A stretch of 64,000 nt of DNA from Flavobacterium sp. Root935 (GTDB lineage: Bacteria; Bacteroidota; Bacteroidia; Flavobacteriales; Flavobacteriaceae). The DNA lies in contig NZ_LMJL01000010.1 of the NCBI RefSeq assembly GCF_001429295.1, positions 613,153 through 677,152 of the forward strand. Reading direction: 5' to 3'. The notes below the pieces were generated by a model. That model was not told the origin of the DNA. It saw only the letters and a list, made by a program, of their open reading frames with translations, and did no database searches. This document shows positions 44,458-52,126 of this stretch, piece by piece; within the stretch, counting starts at the first letter, position 1, and each line of letters starts with the position of its first letter. The position numbers and the translations under genes are program-made.

Positions 44458-44943
44458 TTGAAGAGAATTATAATTTTTCTGCTTTTGGCTGTTGCTTTTA
44501 CTTCTTGTAAATCGACTTCAACTGCCGTGAGCAAAAATGAATCTAAAAGAGAAAATAGAACTCTGGTTAACAATTTGATTGAAAAAGCAACTGATAATAT
44601 TGGCGTTCGTTACAAAGCTGGCGGAACTACAAAAAGCGGTTTCGACTGCTCTGGATTAGTTTACACCACATTCGAAAGTGAAAATATAAAACTACCAAGA
44701 AGCTCGTACGACCAAGCTAAAATTGGAAAAGTAATTCCGCTGAATGACGCCAAAAAAGGTGATTTAATTTTCTTTAAAACTAATAAAAGCAGACAAATCA
44801 ATCATGTGGGATTAATTACAGAAGCCAATTCAGACGAAGTTAAATTTGTTCATTCTTCTACTTCAAAAGGTGTAATCATTTCCTCTATAAAAGAACCTTA
44901 CTATAAAAATTCTTTTGAGCAGGTTAATAGAGTCCTTCCTTAA
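44458..44943 (+). CDS. NlpC/P60 (C40) family lipoprotein peptidase
   Basis: A 161-aa lipoprotein starting with TTG at 44458; this start gives MKRIIIFLLLAVAFTSC with a lipobox and C17. The NlpC/P60 domain has the catalytic Cys64 in SGFDCSGLVYT, the His in INHVGLIT (about 117) and a third polar residue at FVHSST (about 134). These enzymes cut peptidoglycan stem peptides between D-Glu and diaminopimelate. Lies 10 bases after lpxB, so likely in the same transcript. Confidence 0.9.
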   Translation: MKRIIIFLLLAVAFTSCKSTSTAVSKNESKRENRTLVNNLIEKATDNIGVRYKAGGTTKSGFDCSGLVYTTFESENIKLPRSSYDQAKIGKVIPLNDAKKGDLIFFKTNKSRQINHVGLITEANSDEVKFVHSSTSKGVIISSIKEPYYKNSFEQVNRVLP

Positions 44944-44994
44944 AAAAAACATTTTTTTATTATTTTTCTTACAAATATTTAATACTTTTAAAGC

Positions 44995-47028
44995 ATGAAA
45001 GTATTAGATTTTCCGTTAGTTAAAATAACAATTGCCTTTATTTTGGGAGTTATTGCTTCCTATTATTCTCATTTTTCTGTTTCAAAGCTGATGATTCCAC
45101 TTTCATTGTCTTTGATACTATTTTGTTTCAGCTATTTCTGGAATCTAAAACACAACAAGAAATATATCATATTTGGTGTTTCTGTGTATATCTTCTCTTT
45201 CGTTATTGGGGCTGTAACACTTTTAAGTCATACCGAGAAACTTCAAAAAAATAATTATACACATTGCAAATCAGCATTCGAAAAACCGCAGTCAATAACT
45301 ATAATTCTTAGAGAAAAACTCAAAAGTAACGATTACAGCGATCGTTATATTGGTCATATTAAAAGTATTTCAGATAAGGTTTATTGTGGAAAAATTATAA
45401 TTAACATTCAAAAGGACAGTACTGAAAATCGATTGATAATCGGGAATACTATTAAGGTTCAAACGGCTTTACAGGCTAATAAATCAAACAAAAATCCGAA
45501 TCAATTTGACTACGGCAGATACCTAGCCGACAAACAAATTTATGCACAGATTTATTGTCAAAAAAAAGAAATACTAGTCAGCAAAACTATTACAAAAGAC
45601 ATTTGGTATTATTGTGCCAAACTGCACTCCAGAATAGTTTTAAACCTCGAAAAAGCAAAATTTAATAAAGCTGAAATGAATGTCGCCCTTGCATTGATTT
45701 TAGGTCAGCAGCAAGAAATTTCACAAGACATTATTCAAGATTATCAATATTCTGGAGCAACGCACATTTTATCTGTTTCTGGTTTACATGTAGGTTTTAT
45801 AATGCTTTTCATAACCTTTATTTTAAAACCAATTCCAAACACAAAAAAGGGTTCTTTAATTAAACTTGCTTCTATTTTAATTTCACTGGCTGGATTTGCA
45901 ATAATATCAGGTCTATCACCATCGGTTTTGAGATCTGTTGTAATGTTTTCATTTGTAGCTATTGGAAATCATTTGCGAAGAACAGGAAATATTTACCACA
46001 CCTTATTGGTTTCCATCTTATTGATATTACTTTTTGAACCGTATTTTTTATTTGATGTCGGTTTTCAGTTAAGTTATTTGGCTCTGTTTTTTATTCTTTG
46101 GCTGCAGCCACTATTAAAAAACATTTACAAACCAAAGAATAAATTGATGGTTTATATCTGGGAAGCTTTAACCGTTTCCTTTGCTGCACAAATTGGTACT
46201 TTACCTTTGTGCTTGTATTATTTTCACCAATTTCCAGGTTTATTTTTTGTCACTAATATTATAATTCTTCCTGTTCTGTCATTTATAATGATTGCAGGAA
46301 TTGTGGTAATGATAATTGCAATTTTTACGAGTCCGCCTTACTTTGTAACAATCATTTTTGAAAAAAGCATTTATCTCTTAAATCTAATGATTCATGCCGT
46401 TGCCTCTATTGACTCGTTTCTTATACGAGATATTAGTTTTAACTCTTATTATTTATTGACCTTTTACCTTTTCATTATTTATGTAATTCTATGGTTAAAG
46501 AAACCAGATTACACTAAACTCGTACTTGTTTTTAGTTCTACAATTTTAATTCAGCTTGCTTTTATTCTCACTAAATTCAGAACCGAAAGCGAAAAGGAAT
46601 TGATTGTTTATCATGAAAAAAATAGCACTCTTATATCAGAACGAATTGGAAAAAATACTGTTCTTTTTACCAGAGATACAACTTTCGAAAAAAATAAAAA
46701 CAGCAGAAGTGTAAATATGTATCTCGTTGGTAATTCGATTGCTTTAACCAAAACAGAAAAGATTAAAAATTTACTCTACTTTAAAGACACTAAAATTCTA
46801 ATCATTGACAGCACTGGAATTCTTCCTTCTAATGCAGCGCCAGACATTTTGATTCTTACTCAGAGCCCTAAAATAAATCTAGACAGAGTACTGAAAAACA
46901 TTCGTCCAAAACTGATAATTGCCGATGGCTCGAATTCAAATACTATCCAGAAATCGTGGAAAAACAGCTGTCTGAAAAAAAATATCCCTTTCCATCCAAC
47001 GAACGAAAAGGGATATTACAAATTATAA
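44995..47028 (+). CDS. ComEC/Rec2-family DNA uptake channel with degenerate C-terminal domain
   Basis: A 677-aa polytopic membrane protein. N-terminal helices and a DUF4131-type OB domain (about 1-210) are followed by the competence core with YSGATHILSVSGLHVGFIM, SGLSPSVLRSVVMF and FDVGFQLSYLALFFILWL (about 255-370). In canonical ComEC a metallo-beta-lactamase domain with HxHxDH follows; here residues from about 540 to 677 look like a shrunken version (DILILTQSP, PKLIIADGSNSNTIQ) without those ligands. ComEC moves single-stranded DNA across the inner membrane. The last 12 codons also encode a hairpin used by the opposite strand. Confidence 0.88.
   Translation: MKVLDFPLVKITIAFILGVIASYYSHFSVSKLMIPLSLSLILFCFSYFWNLKHNKKYIIFGVSVYIFSFVIGAVTLLSHTEKLQKNNYTHCKSAFEKPQSITIILREKLKSNDYSDRYIGHIKSISDKVYCGKIIINIQKDSTENRLIIGNTIKVQTALQANKSNKNPNQFDYGRYLADKQIYAQIYCQKKEILVSKTITKDIWYYCAKLHSRIVLNLEKAKFNKAEMNVALALILGQQQEISQDIIQDYQYSGATHILSVSGLHVGFIMLFITFILKPIPNTKKGSLIKLASILISLAGFAIISGLSPSVLRSVVMFSFVAIGNHLRRTGNIYHTLLVSILLILLFEPYFLFDVGFQLSYLALFFILWLQPLLKNIYKPKNKLMVYIWEALTVSFAAQIGTLPLCLYYFHQFPGLFFVTNIIILPVLSFIMIAGIVVMIIAIFTSPPYFVTIIFEKSIYLLNLMIHAVASIDSFLIRDISFNSYYLLTFYLFIIYVILWLKKPDYTKLVLVFSSTILIQLAFILTKFRTESEKELIVYHEKNSTLISERIGKNTVLFTRDTTFEKNKNSRSVNMYLVGNSIALTKTEKIKNLLYFKDTKILIIDSTGILPSNAAPDILILTQSPKINLDRVLKNIRPKLIIADGSNSNTIQKSWKNSCLKKNIPFHPTNEKGYYKL
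46974..47017 (-). terminator. Minus-strand terminator located inside the 3' end of comEC
   Basis: An 11-bp perfect stem, AATATCCCTTT (46981-46991) with AAAGGGATATT (47007-47017), with an A-run at 46975-46980 that reads as a U-run on the minus strand. It lies 18 bases past the stop of the minus-strand thioredoxin-like gene and within the comEC reading frame. Confidence 0.75.
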
Positions 47029-47034
47029 ATCTTT

Positions 47035-47484
47035 TTATTCTGGGTTTAAAATCAAATTAGACTCAGAAATCCAAGCCTTAACGCCTGACGACATATATGA
47101 AATGAGACCGAGTTTGTTGAAGTTAGTTTTGCCTTTTCTAACGTTAACTTCTGTAAAACAAACTTGCGGAATTTCTTCAATACCAAAAGCATTTTTTAAT
47201 CTAAGGTTTTGTTCTTTAGCTGCATCAGGAACCGAAGGATCTGAAAGATCTAGTTTCACTAAAATAACGTTTTTACGAGACCAATCCTCAAAATCGCGAG
47301 TAGCAAAAATTTCATTTTGAAGCTGAGGATTTACTCCTTGACCTGTAAAGAAAATCAATAAAGGTTTTCTTTTTTCTGCACTTGTGGCAACAGCATCATT
47401 AATGTCTGTTTTCCAAATTATATTTTGCGCATTGGCAAAAAATGAACCCAAAAAGAGTAGTAGAATAAGTAGTTTTTGAAGCAT
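47035..47484 (-). CDS. Secreted thioredoxin-fold protein without CxxC (paralogue 1)
   Basis: A 149-aa exported protein, signal peptide 1-19 (ending FFANAQ). The fold of a thioredoxin-like domain is recognisable by comparison with the gene at 48409: PLLIFFTGQG in place of PLLMFFTGSDWCGWC, then LQNEIF, VKLDLSD and the cis-proline region EIPQVCFT. The CGWC site is gone, replaced by a shorter G-V-N-P. A single Cys follows the cis-proline. Most similar to the gene at 47742. It cannot be a normal disulfide reductase; it may be a chaperone, adaptor or decoy. Confidence 0.8.
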   Translation of the reverse strand: MLQKLLILLLFLGSFFANAQNIIWKTDINDAVATSAEKRKPLLIFFTGQGVNPQLQNEIFATRDFEDWSRKNVILVKLDLSDPSVPDAAKEQNLRLKNAFGIEEIPQVCFTEVNVRKGKTNFNKLGLISYMSSGVKAWISESNLILNPE

Positions 47485-47489
47485 AAAAT

Positions 47490-47502
47490 TTGGTTTTGGT
47501 TA
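47490..47502 (-). repeat. 13-base leader repeat, copy 1
   Basis: TTGGTTTTGGTTA on the plus strand (TAACCAAAACCAA on the coding strand) sits 5 bases before the start of paralogue 1 and recurs exactly at 48200-48212 before paralogue 2. The signal-peptide codons next to it are also nearly identical, so leader and gene were duplicated together. Confidence 0.6.
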
Positions 47503-47671
47503 TGTATTTAAAACTAAAATAATATAAAAACAGAATCAAAAGAATTATTTAATAAATTAAAAACCAAGTTTTAAGCATAAAAATCAAATTGATAATAAAC
47601 CGATATTTTTTTAATAAATGTTAAAAAAACACTAGCAAAAAAAATTAAATCGTTATAACGTTTTTTGAAAC

Positions 47672-47707
47672 AAAAAAAATCCCTTCCTGTAAAAACAAAA
47701 AGGGATT
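47672..47707 (-). terminator. Terminator of thioredoxin-like paralogue 2
   Basis: Stem AATCCCTT (47679-47686) with AAGGGATT (47700-47707) and an A-run on the left that reads as a U-run on the minus strand, 35 bases after the gene's stop codon. Confidence 0.75.
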
Positions 47708-47741
47708 AAAAAAATTAAAATAAAAGTTAAATGTAATTGTA

Positions 47742-48194
47742 TTATTCAGCTGGATGTAAAATCGAATTCGATTCTGCAATCCAAGCTTTTGCTCCTCCAG
47801 GTTTATAGGCAATTTTTCCTAGAGCGCTGAATGTAGTTTTGTTTTTTCTTACGGATGCCATTGCGAAACATACTTCTGGAAGATCTTCAACACCAAATGC
47901 ATTTTTCAATTTTACATTTTGTTCACGATCACTATCCGAAGCATTCATGTCTGATAAATCTAATTTTACCAGAATCACATTATCACGTGACCAAACGGCA
48001 AAATCAGGAGTTTTAAAGATTTCATTTTGAAGATTTTCTGGTACACCTGAGGCAGTGAATAAAATCAGCATTGGTTTTTTCTGGTCATTACTTATTGCAA
48101 TAGCATCGGTCATGTTAGTTCTCCATGCTAGATTTTGCGCTTGCATCATAAATGAACCTAAAAAAAACAGTAGGATAAGTAGTTTTTTAGTCAT
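47742..48194 (-). CDS. Secreted thioredoxin-fold protein without CxxC (paralogue 2)
   Basis: A 150-aa exported protein, signal peptide 1-19 (ending MMQAQ). It matches the gene at 47035 along its length: PMLILFTASGVPENLQNEIF, VKLDLSDMNAS, FGVEDLPEVCFA and a C-terminal HPAE. The CGWC active site of the third copy (48409) is replaced by G-V-P-E with a net loss of three residues. A Cys after the cis-proline is shared with paralogue 1 but not with the CGWC copy. Separate terminator; probably its own transcript. Confidence 0.8.
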   Translation of the reverse strand: MTKKLLILLFFLGSFMMQAQNLAWRTNMTDAIAISNDQKKPMLILFTASGVPENLQNEIFKTPDFAVWSRDNVILVKLDLSDMNASDSDREQNVKLKNAFGVEDLPEVCFAMASVRKNKTTFSALGKIAYKPGGAKAWIAESNSILHPAE

Positions 48195-48199
48195 ATTAA

Positions 48200-48212
48200 T
48201 TGGTTTTGGTTA
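48200..48212 (-). repeat. 13-base leader repeat, copy 2
   Basis: Identical to 47490-47502; lies 5 bases before the start codon of paralogue 2 and is part of the duplicated leader. Confidence 0.6.
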
Positions 48213-48363
48213 GATTAGCATGACGAAATTAACATAATATTTTAATTTTCCAATTTTTATTAGCACAAAAAATACATTATGTGTTTTTTTATCGATAATA
48301 AAATACAAAATACTCAAAATGACGAAAGATGATTGAAAAATTTTTCTTACTAAACAAAAAAAA

Positions 48364-48390
48364 GCCCCTTACAATGTAAGGGGCTTTATA
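48364..48390 (-). terminator. Terminator of the CGWC thioredoxin gene
   Basis: Stem AAGCCCCTTACA with TGTAAGGGGCTT around 48362-48387 and a U-run on the minus strand (the A-run at 48356-48363), 19 bases after the stop codon at 48409. Confidence 0.75.
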
Positions 48391-48408
48391 TTTATTTTAG
48401 TTTTAAAC

Positions 48409-48876
48409 TTATGATTTCTTTGGATGAACAATTCCTTCTGCAACAGTCAGCCAAGCCGATGGTCCGCCGGCAACATATCCTGTTTTACCAAGACCTTTAA
48501 AATTTACTTTTCCATCTTTAGATTCTGCACTGGTGAAGAAAATTGTTGGAAAACCCTGAATCCCGAAGGCTTGCTGCAATTCATTATTTTGATTCTTAAG
48601 CTCTGGAGTTTGAGGAACACCTCTTGGATAATCTAATTCTACCAGAACTACATTACTTGATGCCCATTTTTTAAATTCGTCTGTTTTTAAAACTTCATTC
48701 TGTAAACGAATGCACCACCCACACCAATCACTGCCTGTAAAAAACATTAATAAAGGCTTTTGTTCTTTATTACTTACAGTAATCGCTTCTCTAACGTCTG
48801 TATACCATTTTAATTCCTGTGCTTGAACATTCGCAGCACCAATTAAAAATAAAGCAATAAGTACTATTTTTTTCAT
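48409..48876 (-). CDS. Secreted thioredoxin-family protein with CGWC active site
   Basis: A 155-aa periplasmic thioredoxin-fold protein. Signal peptide 1-19 (NVQAQ); active site SDWCGWC with C52 and C55; cis-proline in GFPTIFF; end HPKKS. CGWC with a DUF255-like N-terminal half suggests a periplasmic thiol reductase or disulfide handling role rather than cytoplasmic thioredoxin (WCGPC). It lies 48 bases after the peptide transporter gene on the same strand. It is the intact member of a three-gene family with the two CxxC-less genes downstream. Confidence 0.88.
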   Translation of the reverse strand: MKKIVLIALFLIGAANVQAQELKWYTDVREAITVSNKEQKPLLMFFTGSDWCGWCIRLQNEVLKTDEFKKWASSNVVLVELDYPRGVPQTPELKNQNNELQQAFGIQGFPTIFFTSAESKDGKVNFKGLGKTGYVAGGPSAWLTVAEGIVHPKKS

Positions 48877-48924
48877 AATGAGAAATTTTTCACAAATTTA
48901 CACAAAAACAGATTGCAATAAAAT

Positions 48925-50409
48925 CTATTTTACTTCCTGCATCAATTTTTTAATCAATGGCGAAATTGCAATTAAAACAACTCCTGCCACAAGAGAATAA
49001 ATAGCTAATTGATAATAACCTTCTGTATACGATTGTAGTTTAGAAAGTAATGTATCTCCAGTATTAGATCTTGATATTTCTGCTCCTAACTTTCCTGCTG
49101 CCAATTGCCCAAATGCACTTGCCAAAAACCATAATCCCATCATCATTCCAAATAATCTTTTTGGAGACAATTTTGTAATAATAGACATTCCGATTGGTCC
49201 TAAACATAGCTCCCCTATTGTTGTTACCAAATAAGCAAAAGTAAAAACATTTAAAGATGCAATTCCTTTAGCATTAGCAAAAAATCTTGTCAAATAGAAA
49301 ATATAAAATGAAGCTGCTAAAAACAAAAATCCAATTCCGAATTTAATCAATGTATTAGGCTCAATTTTTCTTTTACCCATCCAGATCCACAACAAACCAA
49401 TCAGCGGGCTTAAAACAACCACAAAGAAAGTATTAGAACTGTTGTTTATAATATTCGGATCAATGCTGAAAAACAAAAGTTTGTCATCTAGATTATCTTT
49501 AGCAAAAAGCGACAATGATCCTCCGCTCTGTTCGTAAATCGCATTAAATAAAAGATAGAAAAACACAAACAAAAATGCTGCAAACAGCTTTTTCTGCAGT
49601 TTAATGTCTCCCAATTTCATTAATTCGTAAGCAAAATATAATACGGCAATTATACCAATTGTATACATGAAATAATCTGTATAATCAGTATTCTTCACCA
49701 TTATAAAAATAAATGGAATACTTAAAAGCGACAGTACGTAAACTGCAATTTCACGAATTCTCCTTGCAGATGGTTTTAAATTCAATAATGGAGAATCTCC
49801 AATTGGCCCTAAATATTTTTTAGTGAATAAAAATGTCATCAACCCTAAAAACATTACTAAAGCCGCCGATAAAAAACACAACTGCCAAGAATAATATTTT
49901 CCTAAATAAACACAAAGAGCACCTCCAAAAAGACCTCCAACATTTATCCCAGCATAAAACATTCCGTAACCTGCATCTCTTCTGCCGTCATCTTCTTTGT
50001 ACAATTCACCAACCATTGACGAAACATTTGGCTTAAAAAAACCTGTTCCAATAATTGAGAAAGCAATTCCGTAATAGAATAAATCGTGAGGCGACACCGC
50101 AATTAAAAGATTCCCTAGAATCATTACGATTGCACCAAAGAAAAGCGATTTTTTAAATCCTAATATTTTATCGGCAAAAATACCTCCGACAAATGTAAAA
50201 GCATAAACGAAAGCCTGAATGGCTCCGTATTGTAAACTGGCATGATCTTCTTTTAAGAAAAGCTGATCAACCATAAAAATTGTAAGTACGCCCCGCATTC
50301 CGTAAAAACAGAAACGCTCCCACATTTCAACAAAAAACAAGTACCACAATTGCTTTGGGTACTTGCCTTCAAAATTTTGAATTTCTTCTAGTGTAATGTT
50401 TTTTTCCAT
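48925..50409 (-). CDS. POT-family peptide MFS transporter (copy 2)
   Basis: A proton-coupled di/tripeptide importer of 494 aa with 12-14 helices, read from the ATG at 50409 (MEKNITLEEI) rather than the GTG at 50421. PTR2 signatures: FVEMWERFCFYGMRGVLTIF (the ExxER-type first helix), GTGFFKPNVSSMVGELY, and YAGINVGGLFGGALC. GELCLGPIGMSIITKLSPKRLFGMMMGLW lies near the end. It follows the first POT gene after one base and is probably translated with it. Confidence 0.94.
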   Translation of the reverse strand: MEKNITLEEIQNFEGKYPKQLWYLFFVEMWERFCFYGMRGVLTIFMVDQLFLKEDHASLQYGAIQAFVYAFTFVGGIFADKILGFKKSLFFGAIVMILGNLLIAVSPHDLFYYGIAFSIIGTGFFKPNVSSMVGELYKEDDGRRDAGYGMFYAGINVGGLFGGALCVYLGKYYSWQLCFLSAALVMFLGLMTFLFTKKYLGPIGDSPLLNLKPSARRIREIAVYVLSLLSIPFIFIMVKNTDYTDYFMYTIGIIAVLYFAYELMKLGDIKLQKKLFAAFLFVFFYLLFNAIYEQSGGSLSLFAKDNLDDKLLFFSIDPNIINNSSNTFFVVVLSPLIGLLWIWMGKRKIEPNTLIKFGIGFLFLAASFYIFYLTRFFANAKGIASLNVFTFAYLVTTIGELCLGPIGMSIITKLSPKRLFGMMMGLWFLASAFGQLAAGKLGAEISRSNTGDTLLSKLQSYTEGYYQLAIYSLVAGVVLIAISPLIKKLMQEVK

Positions 50410-50410
50410 T

Positions 50411-52087
50411 TTATCTAACACCGTGCATTAATTTTTTCAATAATGGCGTTAAAGCAAATAATAAAATCGCTGCAATTCCTGTTAGAACCACAAAAACCAT
50501 AAAGAATTCATATAAGTTATGGATTTCAAATCCTGCGAAAACTGGATTATAAGCACTAATCTGATGCTGATCCAACAATGCTAACTGATCTGCTGTTGGA
50601 ATTATTTTTTTATCTAAAACTGCTTGAAGATCGATTCCTAATTCTTTTGCTTTTGCAAATTTATCTCCAGTTGCTGGTAAAATAGAACCTAAAGTTCCTC
50701 CTAATGCATAACCTGATGCATTAGACAAGAAAAACACTCCGTAAAGCAAAGAAGCAAAACGTTTTGGAGACAATTTACCTACCAATGATAATCCAATTGG
50801 AGATAGACATAACTCTGCACAAGTATTTAAGAAATATAATAAAATCAACCATTTAACCAATAATAATCCAGAAGTTCCGATATAAGAAACTTGAGTTGCA
50901 ATCATTAAGAAACTGATAGAAATTACCACTAAACCAACAGCTAATTTTACTGGAGAAATTGGTTCTTTACCTTTAGCTCTCAATGTATCCCACAAAATAC
51001 TAAATGGAACTGCTAAAACTACAACGAACAATCCGTTAAAAATCTGAACCATCGAAGGCGGCATTAACCAGCCAAAGAAATGTCTGTCTGTTTGGTTATC
51101 AGCGATAAAAGTCAGAGATGAACCTGCCTGCTCAAAAGCTGCCCAGAAGAAAATAATAAAAAATGATACGATATAAATTACGATAATTCTATCTCTCTCT
51201 ACTTTAGTCAAAGAAGTATCAGATATAATTAATCCCGCCAATGCCAATCCACTTGAATAAATCAAAGTATAAATTAAATTTTGACCTACAGCATAATGGA
51301 AAAAGAATCCTAAAGCAACAAATGCAACTCCAGCCATCAATAAAGCTTTATTCGAAAAATTAGCTTTTTGTGCCTCTCCTTCTTCAAAATCTGAAGCATC
51401 ATTTTTAGAAGGTAATCCTCCTAATGGTTTTCCTTCTGGAGAAACTACATATTTATTTTTTAAGAAGTAAAAAAGAATTGTTCCTAACAACATCGCAACA
51501 GAAGCTGCCATGAATCCCCATCTAAAAGCGTGAATATCTCTAATTCCTCCTGCATCTTTAACATCTCCTAATAAAGGACAAATGGACTGGCCTAAAAAAG
51601 CACCAATATTAATTCCCATATAGAAAATAGTAAAAGCACTATCTAATTTTGTTTTTTCCTGCTTAGGGTATAAACTTCCCACCATACTTGAAATATTTGG
51701 TTTGAAGAATCCATTACCAAATACGATAACTCCAAGTGCAGAATACATTACAATTTTTGCTAAGCTCAAATTAGATTCAAAAATACTTCCACTTGTAAAT
51801 AAAAGCATTTGTCCAATTGCCATCAGCAATCCTCCTAATAGGATACAGTTTCTGTTTCCTAAAAAACGATCGGCTACGAAACCACCAAGCATTGGTGTTA
51901 AATAACAAAGTCCAAGAAAACCTCCATAAATTAATGAGGCTTCTTCTTCTTTCATTAATAATGAATTTACAAGAAATAAAGTCAATAAAGCCCGCATTCC
52001 ATAAAAATTGAACCGCTCCCACATCTCCGTTCCAAACAATACCCAAAGTCCTTTTGGATGCGCAGTTTTTACTTGATTTTCTCCCAT
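50411..52087 (-). CDS. POT-family peptide MFS transporter (copy 1)
   Basis: A 558-aa di/tripeptide importer of the inner membrane. Signatures: LFGTEMWERFNFYGMRALLTLF at the first helix, GNGFFKPNISSMVGSLYPKQE, FYMGINIGAFLGQSICPLLG and CAELCLSPIGLSLVGKLSPKRFASLLYG. It is about 60 residues longer than copy 2 owing to insertions in loops (about 205-230 and 470-500). The gene follows the dipeptidyl-peptidase gene after 39 bases, so released dipeptides could be taken up by the same operon's transporters. Confidence 0.94.
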   Translation of the reverse strand: MGENQVKTAHPKGLWVLFGTEMWERFNFYGMRALLTLFLVNSLLMKEEEASLIYGGFLGLCYLTPMLGGFVADRFLGNRNCILLGGLLMAIGQMLLFTSGSIFESNLSLAKIVMYSALGVIVFGNGFFKPNISSMVGSLYPKQEKTKLDSAFTIFYMGINIGAFLGQSICPLLGDVKDAGGIRDIHAFRWGFMAASVAMLLGTILFYFLKNKYVVSPEGKPLGGLPSKNDASDFEEGEAQKANFSNKALLMAGVAFVALGFFFHYAVGQNLIYTLIYSSGLALAGLIISDTSLTKVERDRIIVIYIVSFFIIFFWAAFEQAGSSLTFIADNQTDRHFFGWLMPPSMVQIFNGLFVVVLAVPFSILWDTLRAKGKEPISPVKLAVGLVVISISFLMIATQVSYIGTSGLLLVKWLILLYFLNTCAELCLSPIGLSLVGKLSPKRFASLLYGVFFLSNASGYALGGTLGSILPATGDKFAKAKELGIDLQAVLDKKIIPTADQLALLDQHQISAYNPVFAGFEIHNLYEFFMVFVVLTGIAAILLFALTPLLKKLMHGVR

Positions 52088-52126
52088 ATTATATTCGCTT
52101 ATTTAATTAAGTTTAAAAGATTTAGA

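Noticed and set aside
47035..48194. The two CxxC-less thioredoxin-like genes as pseudogenes
   Set aside because: Both frames are full length with intact signal peptides, and the same replacement is shared by both, so they look functional.
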